A stretch of DNA of 64,000 nucleotides from Hominenteromicrobium sp964531265 (GTDB taxonomy: Bacteria; Bacillota; Clostridia; Oscillospirales; Acutalibacteraceae). Of the stretch, positions 1 through 9,123 are shown piece by piece. The number at the start of each line of letters is the position of its first letter. Positions within the stretch are counted from its first letter, which is position 1. Location of the stretch: NCBI GenBank assembly GCA_964531265.1, contig CAZHDW010000008.1, positions 11,981-75,980 of the forward strand, written 5' to 3'. The position numbers and the translations under genes are program-made. A model generated the notes under the pieces. The model was not told where the DNA came from. It did not search any database and saw only the letters and a list, made by a program, of their open reading frames with translations.

Positions 1-258
1 CAGGTGATACGCTATATCTACGACAATATCATGTATGCTGAGCTCAACACAAAGAGCGACTATTGCCAGTGCTGTGGATATGACGGAGAGATACACATCG
101 TGGAAGATGACGGAAAGCTGGTTTGGGAGTGCCCGAATTGCGGTAACCGCGACCAGGACACAATGAATGTTGCACGTCGCACCTGCGGATATATCGGCAC
201 ACAGTATTGGAATCAGGGAAGAACGGCGGAGATAAAGGAGAGAGTGCTCCACCTTTGA
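1..258 (+). CDS. nrdD: Anaerobic ribonucleoside-triphosphate reductase, C-terminal end (partial)
   Basis: The reading frame is open from base 1, so the gene begins upstream and only about 85 C-terminal residues are present. NrdD is the glycyl-radical enzyme that reduces ribonucleoside triphosphates to deoxyribonucleotides without oxygen. The fragment carries the C-terminal zinc site as two CxxC pairs (CQCC and CPNC) followed by RRTCGYIG, the loop holding the radical glycine, and a normal family ending (NQGRTAEIKERVLHL). The 3' end is therefore intact. The activase gene nrdG, often the next gene, is not downstream; a recombinase on the opposite strand ends 4 bases after this stop. The identity is firm from the motifs. 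Confidence 0.93.
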   Translation, partial: QVIRYIYDNIMYAELNTKSDYCQCCGYDGEIHIVEDDGKLVWECPNCGNRDQDTMNVARRTCGYIGTQYWNQGRTAEIKERVLHL

Positions 259-262
259 TTCG

Positions 263-1663
263 CTACACCCTGAATATAATCTCAATTTTTTCAGGCTTTT
301 TTGACAGGATAATGTGATCCGTAATGGCTCGCATTATCCTGTTTTTTTCGCTGCCGCTGACCGAATCGTCGAAGAGGAGCGCTATGGCATCAGACCGAAT
401 GTTAACCTTACTTACCTGCTGTACCGCGGCTTTCCCGGAAAGCTCCCTTTGCAGCTTGTTTATTCTGCTTTCAATGTCCTTTTTGTTTTTTTGATACTCC
501 TCAAGAGTGTCGATTCCGGCAATATAGGCATCCTTTACGCGCTGTAGGACTATGTTTTCAAGTGCTATACGCTCCATAATAGTCACTATGTCGTCGGAAT
601 ATGGCTTGCTTTTGTTCGGGAGCTCCAAACTTCCGAACAGGGCTTTCATACTGAGCCTTATTATGTTCTCGAGTATGCCTGAGTTCAGACTGTGGGACGA
701 ATCACAGCGCCCGTGAGTATAGCGCGAGCAGTTTACGCGCCCTTTTCCGCAGCGGGAAATCGGCCCGCCGCATGAGCTGCATCTCAGGAGACCGTCAAGC
801 ATGGTGGCCTCCTTTGATATTTCAGTGATTCGCTTATGTCGGCAGGACTCGAGCTTCATTCGTCTTTGTGCGGCTTCAAAGGTGCTGTCGGATATCAGAG
901 CACGGTGCTTCCCGAGACGAAGCACTGCTTCATCGGCACTGTCAGCTTTCAGGCGGCAGCGAATTCGCCCGGTGTATATTGGGTTTGTCAGTATATAGCG
1001 AACGGAGCGGCCCTCCCATTTTCCACCGCGCTTTGTTTTTGAGCCGTTTTTGTTGAGAGCTTTGGCGATGCTCAGGCATGAATGCCCTGCAAGATATCTT
1101 GAAAAAATCGCCCTTACAGTGTCTGCTTCGCCTTCGAGCGGTATCAATTCTCTGTTTTCATAAGCATATCCAAAGGGCGGCGCACTGACGGAACCGCCCT
1201 GTCTTACACGCTCGGTCATTCCTCTCTTGACCTCGGCGGAAAGATTCACGCTGTAGAAGGCATCGAACCATTCGATTATGCGCTCGATAAGCTCCCCAAA
1301 TGGGCCGTCGGTTATTGGCTCTGAAATGCTGATGACCTCAATGCCATTCTCTCTTTTTAAGAGGGATTTATAAACGATGCTTTCCTCCTGGTTTCTGGCA
1401 AAGCGGGAAAATTTCCAAACGAGAACTGCCTCGAACAGACGAGGCTTTTCCTTGGCGGCGGCGATCATTCTCATAAATCCCGGACGCTTTTTTGCGGTGC
1501 GGCCGCTTATGCCGTCGTCCCTGAATATGAATTCATCCGGCAGCAGCAAGTCGTTCCTCTTTGCATATTCCCTTATGGCGCTTATCTGACTGTCCGGGCT
1601 GAAATCAAGCTGATCCTCCGTGGAGACACGTATGTATGCTGCACAAACACGTTGCTTATCCAT
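263..1663 (-). CDS. Large serine recombinase (resolvase/invertase family)
   Basis: 466 aa site-specific DNA recombinase. The resolvase domain starts with YIRVSTEDQ, where Ser14 is the expected nucleophile. A recombinase domain follows (roughly residues 160-270), then a zinc ribbon with CSSC and later cysteines (about 300-335), and a C-terminal coiled coil rich in Lys/Glu. The ATG at 1663 is chosen because GGAGAG lies 6 nt upstream; a longer frame from 1690 lacks this. Such proteins act as integrases of phages and conjugative elements, or in sporulation-type excision. No phage, conjugation or cargo genes surround it here, so its target is unknown. It converges with nrdD with a 4-base gap. Confidence 0.85.
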   Translation of the reverse strand: MDKQRVCAAYIRVSTEDQLDFSPDSQISAIREYAKRNDLLLPDEFIFRDDGISGRTAKKRPGFMRMIAAAKEKPRLFEAVLVWKFSRFARNQEESIVYKSLLKRENGIEVISISEPITDGPFGELIERIIEWFDAFYSVNLSAEVKRGMTERVRQGGSVSAPPFGYAYENRELIPLEGEADTVRAIFSRYLAGHSCLSIAKALNKNGSKTKRGGKWEGRSVRYILTNPIYTGRIRCRLKADSADEAVLRLGKHRALISDSTFEAAQRRMKLESCRHKRITEISKEATMLDGLLRCSSCGGPISRCGKGRVNCSRYTHGRCDSSHSLNSGILENIIRLSMKALFGSLELPNKSKPYSDDIVTIMERIALENIVLQRVKDAYIAGIDTLEEYQKNKKDIESRINKLQRELSGKAAVQQVSKVNIRSDAIALLFDDSVSGSEKNRIMRAITDHIILSKKPEKIEIIFRV

Positions 1664-1732
1664 GGCCACTCTCCAATATTGATTTGTCATGAGTGCGGAT
1701 TTTGGAAAATAGATATGTTGGGGGTGCTTTAA

Positions 1733-1936
1733 ATGCGAAGAAAGCAGGAATGGGAGATAATAAGCTGTGACAGAAACGGAAAGATAATGTCACGCATACG
1801 AGTTGAGCTCGATCCGCGCCCGGAGGTGCCTCTGAAGCTGCTTAGCACGGAAATAATGATAGCCGACAGCGAGCTGAACGAAAAGAGAAGCATTTGCGCG
1901 GCAATGCTCGAAAGGGTACTTAAAGACGAGGAGTAA
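1733..1936 (+). CDS. Small hypothetical protein, divergent from the recombinase
   Basis: 67 aa, charged, no membrane segment and no motif that I recognise. The start ATG has a GGGGGTG purine stretch about 6 nt upstream, which supports translation. It is transcribed away from the serine recombinase with about 70 bases between the two starts, so the two may share a regulatory region; a role as accessory or directionality factor is only speculation. It could equally be an unrelated short gene. Confidence 0.5.
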   Translation: MRRKQEWEIISCDRNGKIMSRIRVELDPRPEVPLKLLSTEIMIADSELNEKRSICAAMLERVLKDEE

Positions 1937-2060
1937 AATGCACCGGGAACATAACACGGGAGGGAGTTGTGTTTTTGTTCGCTCTGTGATAGAATAAATG
2001 CAGAGTAAGCTTCACGCGGATGCGGATGTTGATATTGAATTGACAGGAGGTTACCATTAT

Positions 2061-2261
2061 ATGGGAAAAATACGTCTTAATGAAGACCGCGAAATAGTCG
2101 AACGCGTAAAAGAGGGACTGAAGCGCACAGGTGGCTATTGTCCGTGCAGATTACAGCGCAAGCCGGAATATAAGTGTATTTGCGAGGAATTTAAAGCGCA
2201 GATGGAGGATCCGGATTTCGAGGGCTACTGCCACTGTATGCTCTATTATAAAGAAAAGTGA
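2061..2261 (+). CDS. Ferredoxin-thioredoxin reductase catalytic-chain-like Fe-S protein
   Basis: 66 aa. It contains three Cys-x-Cys pairs in the order CPC, CIC, CHC (protein residues about 27-65), the arrangement of the FTR beta chain, which holds a [4Fe-4S] cluster next to a redox-active disulfide. The start at 2061 is chosen because AGGAGG lies just upstream at 2045-2050; an in-frame ATG at 1998 has no ribosome site. No FTR alpha chain or thioredoxin gene is nearby, so the electron partner is unknown. In anaerobes such proteins are thought to link ferredoxin or other Fe-S donors to thiol reduction. The family call is good; the physiological role is inferred. Confidence 0.75.
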   Translation: MGKIRLNEDREIVERVKEGLKRTGGYCPCRLQRKPEYKCICEEFKAQMEDPDFEGYCHCMLYYKEK

Positions 2262-2318
2262 TAACTACAGCACACAGAATTGTTTGCTGTAGAAAACAAA
2301 ACGAAACGAGGAGTTATA

Positions 2319-5204
2319 ATGCAGACACAAACATTTAGTATCGAGAATATGGGGCTCGGCGAGGTCGTATCCGGCTTTGAGCTTGTGAAGAAGGAATATG
2401 TCGAATCCAAATCGGCTGAGCTTTACACTATGCGCCATGTCAAGAGCGGAGCAGAGCTGCTCTATTTTGACAGACCGGATGAGAACAAGACCTTTGCGAT
2501 CGGCTTTAAGACACTGCCGGAGGACAGCACTGGCGTTTTCCATATACTCGAGCACAGCGTTCTCAACGGCTCAAAAAAGTATCCGGCAAAGGAGCCGTTT
2601 GTATCACTGCTCCAGAGCTCGATGCAGACATTCCTGAACGCATTTACCTTCTGGGACAAAACCATGTACCCTGTATCCAGCCGCAATGACAAGGATTTCT
2701 TCAACCTTATGGCTGTATATCTCGACGCTGTTTTCTGCCCGATGATTTATGAGCGTCCGGAGATATTCATGCAGGAGGGCTGGCACTATGAGTTTGACAG
2801 CGAATCCGCACAGCCGTACTACAACGGTGTTGTTTTCAGCGAAATGAAGGGTGCTTACTCCGAGGTAGATGATGTGATCGAAGAGGAAACAGCTCAGCTG
2901 CTCTTCCCGGATAACAGCTACGGCTTCTCAAGCGGCGGCCATCCGGAGCATATTCCGGAGCTGACATATCGGAAATTTGTGGATACACATAGAAGATTCT
3001 ATCATCCCTCCAACTCAAAGATCATCCTCGACGGCCATATGGACCTTGCGGCTGCTTTGAAGTACATGGATGAAGAGTATCTTTCCAAATATAATTACCA
3101 GAAGCCGGACTTCGACTTTGTGCCGCAGGAGCCTAAAATCGGAGAGAGAACCGTATATTACGGCGCACGCGCCGGCGAGGAAGACCGCGCACACATGGTA
3201 ACTGCCAAAATACTCTGCAATCACGACGAGGTTGAAAAGACCTATGCAGCGCAGATACTGGCGGACTACCTTGCAGGCTCCAATGAAGCTCCTATTAAGC
3301 GTGCATTCCTTGAAAAGGATGTAGCACAGGATATTTCACTCTCCGTTGTGGACGGAATCTATCAGCCGACGATTTCTCTGGTAGCAAGAAATACCACCAA
3401 GGAGCAGTTTGCGCAGATCAAGGAGCTTTTGCCGAATGCAGTGAATGAGCTGCTCGAAAAGGGACTCGATAAGGAGGCTCTCAGAGCTTCTCTTGAAAGA
3501 TTTGCCTTTACAAACAGGGAGATCAGCGAGCCGTACGGCGTTGAGCTTGCGGTAAGAATTATGTCCGGCTGGCTTTACGGCGATGACCCGATGACACATG
3601 TCGATAATGCATCCGTTTTCGCTTCCCTGCGTGAAAAGCTCGATACGGATTATTTTGAAAAGCTTCTTGCCGAGATCCTCGGAGATGCTTCCGATAAGTC
3701 CTACCTCTATGTTCTGCCGTCCCTTACTAAGAGTGAGGACGATGCAGCCAAGGAGGCTGAAAGACTTGCAGCCATAACCTCCGCGTGGGACGAAAATGAG
3801 AGACTCAGCCAGTTTAAGGCATTTGAGCGTATGCAGAAGTGGCAGCAGTCCGAGGATAGCGAGGAGACAATCAAGTCCCTGCCGCATCTTGAGCTTGCCG
3901 ATGTGCCGGTTGAGGTGCATCCCGTTGATACAGAGCTTGTAAAGCTCGGCAATAAGGAAGTGCTCAGGGTCAATACCGAAACCAACGGTATCGTCTACAC
4001 AAACCTTTTCTTTGATGTTTCCGATCTTACCGTGGAGGAGCTCAGAGTGCTGAATCTGCTTGCGGATTGCTTCGGCGAGCTTCGTACTGAGAATCTGGCG
4101 GCCGATAAGCTCCAGAGCAGAATAAAGGCAACCTTTGGCTCCTTGACAGCTAAAATAAGCATCATGGCGAAGACCGGCGAGCTTAAGGATTGCAAGCCGT
4201 ACTTCGTGGTGTCCGCAAGTATGCTGGAGGAGAACACCGCTGCTGCATTCGAGCTCCTGAATGAGCTGCTTTTGAACGGCAAGTATGACGAGGTCGACAG
4301 AATCAATGAGACAATAAAGCAGGGCGATTATTTCATGCGCCAATCGCTCATCGGCAACGGCCATTCCTATGCCGTAAAGAAGGCACTATCCGCATTCTCC
4401 GCAGAGGGTGCACTGGATGAGCTGCTTGACGGCGAAAGCTTTGTTAACTGGTTCTCACAGCTTGCGGTCGATTTTGAAAAGAATTCCGCCAAATACAGCG
4501 ATGAGCTTACAAGACTCTCCAAAAAGGTCTTTGCTGCAGGCCGTCTGTTTGCAGGCTTCGGCGGAAACCTCGATACCGACAAGCTGTCATCACTCATTTC
4601 CGCTCTGCCCGAGGGCGAGCTCGGTGAGGCTGTCTGCTATGCGCTCGCTGACAACAACCCCACAGCCATAGAGATACCTGCAAGCGTCGGTTATTCCGCA
4701 TTCGGCTGCAATCTCTACGCTATCGGCAGCGAGTTTACCGGTGCATGCTCCGTTCTCTCGTCTCTGATGACCTTCAGCTATCTTTGGAATATGGTTCGTG
4801 TTCAGGGCGGTGCTTACGGCACAGGCATGAATGTTCGTGCTAACGGTGACCTCTTCTGCTATTCTTACAGAGACCCGAATCTCCCGAACACCAGAACAGT
4901 GTACGATTCTCTTCCGGGATTCCTTGAAGGCTTCATAGAGCAGGGCGCATCGCTCAATGATGTTATCATCAGCACGGTCAACACCACCGATCCGCTTCTC
5001 AGCCCGTCCGGAGTCTGCACACTCGAGTGCACAAGATATCTCAAGGGGATCACACCGGAGTCCATTGCAAAGATACGCAGAGAGATCCTTGCTACGGACA
5101 TTGATGATCTTAAGAAGCTTCTTGAGGTGCTGAATAAGTATATTGCAAGTGCGAAGTATTGCGCTGTCGGCGACAAAAACGCTGTAGCGTTCGTAACAGA
5201 ATAA
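2319..5204 (+). CDS. M16C-family zinc metallopeptidase (presequence protease/insulinase-like)
   Basis: 961 aa. The inverted zinc motif HILEH is at residues 75-79, with the distal Glu expected in the GVVFSEMKGAYSE segment, as in the M16C subfamily. Two further M16-type halves follow, giving the usual full length of a one-chain enzyme that closes around unfolded peptides. No signal peptide is seen, so it is probably cytosolic and degrades peptides. ATG 2319 is preferred over an in-frame start at 2280 because CGAGGAG lies 6-12 nt before it. It appears monocistronic: a strong terminator follows at 5212. Confidence 0.92.
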   Translation: MQTQTFSIENMGLGEVVSGFELVKKEYVESKSAELYTMRHVKSGAELLYFDRPDENKTFAIGFKTLPEDSTGVFHILEHSVLNGSKKYPAKEPFVSLLQSSMQTFLNAFTFWDKTMYPVSSRNDKDFFNLMAVYLDAVFCPMIYERPEIFMQEGWHYEFDSESAQPYYNGVVFSEMKGAYSEVDDVIEEETAQLLFPDNSYGFSSGGHPEHIPELTYRKFVDTHRRFYHPSNSKIILDGHMDLAAALKYMDEEYLSKYNYQKPDFDFVPQEPKIGERTVYYGARAGEEDRAHMVTAKILCNHDEVEKTYAAQILADYLAGSNEAPIKRAFLEKDVAQDISLSVVDGIYQPTISLVARNTTKEQFAQIKELLPNAVNELLEKGLDKEALRASLERFAFTNREISEPYGVELAVRIMSGWLYGDDPMTHVDNASVFASLREKLDTDYFEKLLAEILGDASDKSYLYVLPSLTKSEDDAAKEAERLAAITSAWDENERLSQFKAFERMQKWQQSEDSEETIKSLPHLELADVPVEVHPVDTELVKLGNKEVLRVNTETNGIVYTNLFFDVSDLTVEELRVLNLLADCFGELRTENLAADKLQSRIKATFGSLTAKISIMAKTGELKDCKPYFVVSASMLEENTAAAFELLNELLLNGKYDEVDRINETIKQGDYFMRQSLIGNGHSYAVKKALSAFSAEGALDELLDGESFVNWFSQLAVDFEKNSAKYSDELTRLSKKVFAAGRLFAGFGGNLDTDKLSSLISALPEGELGEAVCYALADNNPTAIEIPASVGYSAFGCNLYAIGSEFTGACSVLSSLMTFSYLWNMVRVQGGAYGTGMNVRANGDLFCYSYRDPNLPNTRTVYDSLPGFLEGFIEQGASLNDVIISTVNTTDPLLSPSGVCTLECTRYLKGITPESIAKIRREILATDIDDLKKLLEVLNKYIASAKYCAVGDKNAVAFVTE

Positions 5205-5211
5205 TAATTTA

Positions 5212-5252
5212 GCCCCCGAGTGCTGCTTAATGCGCGTGTTCGGGGGCTTTTG
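5212..5252 (+). terminator. Intrinsic terminator after the M16 peptidase
   Basis: Arms GCCCCCGA and TCGGGGGC form an 8-bp GC-rich stem followed by CTTTTG. It lies 8 bases after the peptidase stop. Confidence 0.85.
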
Positions 5253-5276
5253 TCGCTATTGTCAGAAACTTTTAAG

Positions 5277-5305
5277 TTGTTTCCGTGCACTATTGCTTGT
5301 ATAAT
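5277..5305 (+). promoter_or_regulatory. Promoter of the ABC export operon
   Basis: TTGTTT (5277-5282) and TATAAT (5300-5305) are spaced by 17 bp, about 75 bases before the first gene of the four-gene transporter operon. Confidence 0.6.
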
Positions 5306-5360
5306 ATATGTAGAAGAGCTATATGCTTGAGGGGTTTAGCTGCAAGAAAGGAATGATCTT

Positions 5361-6680
5361 ATGACTAAGAAAAAAGTATTCACGATCGCGGGGGCGGTGC
5401 TCGGCGCCGTTATACTCATACTGATCGTATGGCTTGTTGCGGGGGGCAGCAATAAAATGCCGAGTGACCCAAACGAAATAGTGTATGTGACCTCGGTTAG
5501 CGACATAGTCGGTACCGGTTCTCTCGGTATGACAGCTAAATACAGCGGTGTAGTTGAGCCGGAGAAGACGCTTTCGGTATATAAAGATGACACAAAGAAA
5601 ATATCCGAGCTGTATGTTACGGTCGGTCAGGAGGTAGAGGTTGGCGATAAGCTTTTCAGCTACGATATGGATGACCTGAATTTGCAGCTTGAGGAGGCAC
5701 AGCTCCAGCTCGATAACCTCACAAATCGTATATCTACGCTGAATCAGCAGATAAGCTCATTGCAGAAGGAGAAGAACAGTGCACCTTCCTCCGAGCAGTT
5801 TTCGTACACACTGCAAATACAGTCCGCACAGCTTGAGGTTAAATCCACGGAGTATGATAAATCCGCAAAGGCAAAGGAAATAGAGCAGCTCAAGAAGTCT
5901 CTTGAAAATGCCGATGTCACAGCGGAAATGGCCGGTGTGATAAAGCAGATAAATGACGGCACAGATATATACGGAAGTAATTCCGGGGCGTATATCACGA
6001 TACTTGCAACCTCCACATACCGCGTTAAGGGAACAGCAACCGAGCTGAATATCTATGATATTCAGGAGGGTATGCGCATGAAGGTTATTTCGAGAGTTGA
6101 CCCCGAGATGACATGGAGCGGTACTATCGAAAGCATCGAGCGCGAGGCTTCAAGCGATACAGGTGACAGCAACATCTATTACGGCTCAGAGGATTCTTTC
6201 ACCAGTGCGACAAAGTATAATTTCTACATAATTCTGGATGATTTCGACGGCCTCATGCTTGGACAGCATGTGTATGCCGAGCCGGAATCCGAGGAGATCA
6301 AAACCGGTCTGTGGCTGCCGAGCTACTACATTGTGAATGAGGGTAGCAAGAATTATGTTTGGGCGGCTGACGGTAAGAATCGCATTGAGAAGCGGGAGAT
6401 CACTCTCGGCGGCTACGATGAAATGCTGTCGGAATACGAGATTCTTTCCGGAATCAACGAGGAGGATAAGCTTGCTGTGGCCGATGAACGAGTACACAGC
6501 GGCATGTATGCCACGGATGATATGTCCTATCTGAATGTTGACATGCCCGAGGATGAGTTTGTCGATGACGAATACTTTGCCGAGGACGACATGTACATGG
6601 ACGAGGATATGAACGTTGCCCTTGTTGAGGACGGTGCGGTAGTGGAGAGTGATGCAGTGATCGGGGGTGCTGATGCATGA
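5361..6680 (+). CDS. HlyD/MacA-like membrane-fusion adaptor subunit 1
   Basis: 439 aa. One N-terminal membrane anchor (about residues 8-28), a split biotinyl/lipoyl-like domain, a short alpha-helical coiled-coil hairpin (about 105-185) and a beta-barrel region. It is the extracytoplasmic adaptor of a MacAB-like exporter. The C-terminus is unusually acidic (many Asp/Glu over the last 55 residues). An AAAGGA site precedes the ATG. The stop overlaps the ATPase start by 4 bases (ATGA), so the genes are translationally coupled. A Gram-positive cell has no outer-membrane partner, so it probably aids substrate handling at the outer face of the membrane. Confidence 0.85.
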   Translation: MTKKKVFTIAGAVLGAVILILIVWLVAGGSNKMPSDPNEIVYVTSVSDIVGTGSLGMTAKYSGVVEPEKTLSVYKDDTKKISELYVTVGQEVEVGDKLFSYDMDDLNLQLEEAQLQLDNLTNRISTLNQQISSLQKEKNSAPSSEQFSYTLQIQSAQLEVKSTEYDKSAKAKEIEQLKKSLENADVTAEMAGVIKQINDGTDIYGSNSGAYITILATSTYRVKGTATELNIYDIQEGMRMKVISRVDPEMTWSGTIESIEREASSDTGDSNIYYGSEDSFTSATKYNFYIILDDFDGLMLGQHVYAEPESEEIKTGLWLPSYYIVNEGSKNYVWAADGKNRIEKREITLGGYDEMLSEYEILSGINEEDKLAVADERVHSGMYATDDMSYLNVDMPEDEFVDDEYFAEDDMYMDEDMNVALVEDGAVVESDAVIGGADA

Positions 6681-7366
6681 TCCTTGAGCTGCGGAATATC
6701 TATAAGACATATATGCAGGGAAAGATAGAGGTGCCCGTGCTGAAGGATATCTCTCTTTCCGTTGAGGACGGGGAATACCTTGCAATAATGGGGCCGTCCG
6801 GCTCGGGAAAAACGACACTGATGAATATTATTGGCTGCCTCGATCTTCCTACCTCGGGTACATATGAGCTGGCAGGCGAGAACATCATAGGCTGCAGCGA
6901 ATCGAAGCTGTCGGAGATCAGACTGAATTCAGTTGGCTTTGTGTTTCAAAGCTTCCATCTGCTTCCGAGACAGAGCGCAGTGGATAATGTTGCGCTGCCG
7001 CTGCTATATGCCGGTGTATCCAAAAAGGAGCGCCGTGAGCGCGCGATAAAGGCCCTTGAAAGAGTGGGTCTCGGCGACCGCGTGGAATTTAAGCCGAACC
7101 AGCTTTCGGGCGGTCAGTGCCAGAGAGTTGCCATAGCGAGAGCCATAGTAAATAATCCGAAGATACTTCTGGCGGATGAGCCCACCGGTGCGCTTGACAG
7201 TCATTCCGGTGCGCAGATAATGGATTTGTTTAAGGCTTTGAACGACGAGGGCGTGACTATCGTTATGATAACGCATGATCGCGATGTGGCAGACCATGCA
7301 AAGAGAGTTATGCATATCCTCGACGGCAGATTTGCCGAGGATACACATAATGGGGAGGTGGAATGA
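6677..7366 (+). CDS. MacB/LolD-type ABC transporter ATP-binding protein
   Basis: 229 aa nucleotide-binding subunit. Walker A GPSGSGKTT (about 36-44), signature LSGGQCQRVAIARA (about 140-153), Walker B ILLADEPTGALD and a switch His in MITHDRD are all present. It is the type that powers FtsX-fold permeases acting in lipoprotein, peptide or antibiotic efflux. It overlaps the previous gene by 4 bases and the next by 1 base, and the matching permease is the fourth gene of the operon. Confidence 0.95.
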   Translation: MILELRNIYKTYMQGKIEVPVLKDISLSVEDGEYLAIMGPSGSGKTTLMNIIGCLDLPTSGTYELAGENIIGCSESKLSEIRLNSVGFVFQSFHLLPRQSAVDNVALPLLYAGVSKKERRERAIKALERVGLGDRVEFKPNQLSGGQCQRVAIARAIVNNPKILLADEPTGALDSHSGAQIMDLFKALNDEGVTIVMITHDRDVADHAKRVMHILDGRFAEDTHNGEVE

Positions 7367-9123
7367 TGAAGTTTTCACTGACACCTAAAACCAAAAAAAT
7401 TGTCATTGCTTCGACTTCTTCCGTGTTGGCTGTAGTGCTTATAGTCGTCGTTATTATTGCGGTGCTTAAGACCAGAACAGCCAATATGACGGTGGATGTC
7501 GAGCAGGTTACGAATGTTTCCACATATTATTGGGGCGACCAATCGTATACCTACGGAATTGCCGAAAGTGACTATGTTCAGGAGCTTTACCCCGACAGGG
7601 AGAAGGCGATTTCCGAGATATTCGTCAAAGAGGGCGATTCGGTCAAGATCGGTGACACTCTTCTGCAATATGACACAACAAAGCTCGAGCTGACGGTTGA
7701 GAGCAGCGAGCTTGATAAGCAGAAGAAGGAATACGAGCTTGAGCAGGCAAAGAAGGAGCTGACAAAGCTCCAAAACACAAGGCCCTATGTTGAGCCGGCT
7801 CCGGTGGTCACACCATCACCCACACCGATCCCGGCATCAACCGCAGAGCTCTATGAGGAGCTGAATATGCACTCAAAGCCGTTCAAGGGCACCGGTACTC
7901 CGGAGGATCCGTATGTGTTCCTCTGCACTGAGGATTGCGTGCTGACAAGGGAATTCCTGTTAAAACTTCTCGGCGTTTCCGAGCTCCGTCCAACGCCAAC
8001 ACCCATTCCCACTCAGGAGCCCACACCGATGCCGTCCGCTGAGCCGACACCGGGCCTGGAGGAGAGCTCAGAGCCGGATGCGTCCGTAATGTCGCTTTTC
8101 ACCAATATGTCATTGACAAGTGGCGTGACCGTACTGACGGACGATGGCAAGGAATATACACTGCCTAATGGGCCGTTTGCAGTGCGTCTTGAGGTGCATG
8201 AGGAAAACAACGAGAATCTGCCCCTTATTAAGGGCTGGCAGATAGACGGAGATAAGCTTTCCGCAGGCTTTATTGCGGCTACGATAAACGAGCCCGGCGA
8301 TGTGAATATTCCCGAGCTTGATGAGGACGCAGGTATAACCTATACAGGCCCGATGTATACGGCTGATGAGCTGAAGACTCTTATTCAGGAGAAAAAGCAG
8401 CAGATACTTGATCTTGAGCTTGAGGTCAAGCAGGCGGCACATGAGCATGAAAAGGCTAAGCTTGCGTTTGATAACGCCACGGTAAAGGCAAGCGTCGACG
8501 GAACTGTTAAGACGCTCATCGATCTTGAAACTGCGTTAGAGACGAATTCACCGTTCATGGTGGTGTCCGGTGGAGACGGCTTCTACGTTACCGCCACACT
8601 CAGTGAGTCTTTGCTCGAAAGCATTCATGTCGGCGATATCGTTATGGCTAATTCGTGGGAGAGCGGACAGATGTACATGGCCGAAATAGTCAGCATATCC
8701 GATTTCCCGAATGACCGTAACGATAATTACGACGGTTCGACAAATCCGAACAGCTCGAGCTATTCCTTCACTGCTCGCATAGAGCAGGTCGGCGGACTGC
8801 AAAACGGCATGTGGCTCGATATAACAATGGAGGCCGGGGCTGACGGAGAAGCGGAAAGCGGCACCTTCTACCTCTTTAAAGCGTATATACGCAGCGATGA
8901 TGGCGGCAAGTACGTATTAAAGGTCGGAGAGGATGGGCGAATACACAAGACATACATCCAAACCGGAAAGACCATATACAGCGAATATACGGAGATAAAG
9001 AGCAATAATCTTACCGAGGAGGATTATATAGCCTTCCCGTATGGAAAAAACGCTGTTGACGGCGCAAAGGCCAACGGAATACCGGAGGATAACGGCGGAA
9101 TTGAAGCAAGGGGGATCGCATAA
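7366..9123 (+). CDS. HlyD-like adaptor subunit 2 with a large Pro/Thr-flanked insertion
   Basis: 585 aa second adaptor of the same exporter. One N-terminal membrane segment (about 10-30), then a lipoyl-like half, a first helix (about 108-136), an insertion of about 185 residues bounded by two Pro/Thr-rich linkers (about 143-160 and 206-230), a second helix (about 330-372) and the barrel domains. The insert includes a segment reading KGTGTPEDPYVFLCTEDC that I cannot assign. ATG 7366 overlaps the ATPase stop by 1 base and has GGAGG 7 nt upstream; ATG 7363 is the alternative. The inserted module probably projects from the tip of the helical hairpin, outside the cell. Confidence 0.82.
   Translation: MKFSLTPKTKKIVIASTSSVLAVVLIVVVIIAVLKTRTANMTVDVEQVTNVSTYYWGDQSYTYGIAESDYVQELYPDREKAISEIFVKEGDSVKIGDTLLQYDTTKLELTVESSELDKQKKEYELEQAKKELTKLQNTRPYVEPAPVVTPSPTPIPASTAELYEELNMHSKPFKGTGTPEDPYVFLCTEDCVLTREFLLKLLGVSELRPTPTPIPTQEPTPMPSAEPTPGLEESSEPDASVMSLFTNMSLTSGVTVLTDDGKEYTLPNGPFAVRLEVHEENNENLPLIKGWQIDGDKLSAGFIAATINEPGDVNIPELDEDAGITYTGPMYTADELKTLIQEKKQQILDLELEVKQAAHEHEKAKLAFDNATVKASVDGTVKTLIDLETALETNSPFMVVSGGDGFYVTATLSESLLESIHVGDIVMANSWESGQMYMAEIVSISDFPNDRNDNYDGSTNPNSSSYSFTARIEQVGGLQNGMWLDITMEAGADGEAESGTFYLFKAYIRSDDGGKYVLKVGEDGRIHKTYIQTGKTIYSEYTEIKSNNLTEEDYIAFPYGKNAVDGAKANGIPEDNGGIEARGIA

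Noticed and set aside
3336..4364. 342-codon minus-strand frame inside the M16 peptidase gene
   Set aside because: No ribosome site, no recognisable domain, fully inside a clear gene on the other strand.
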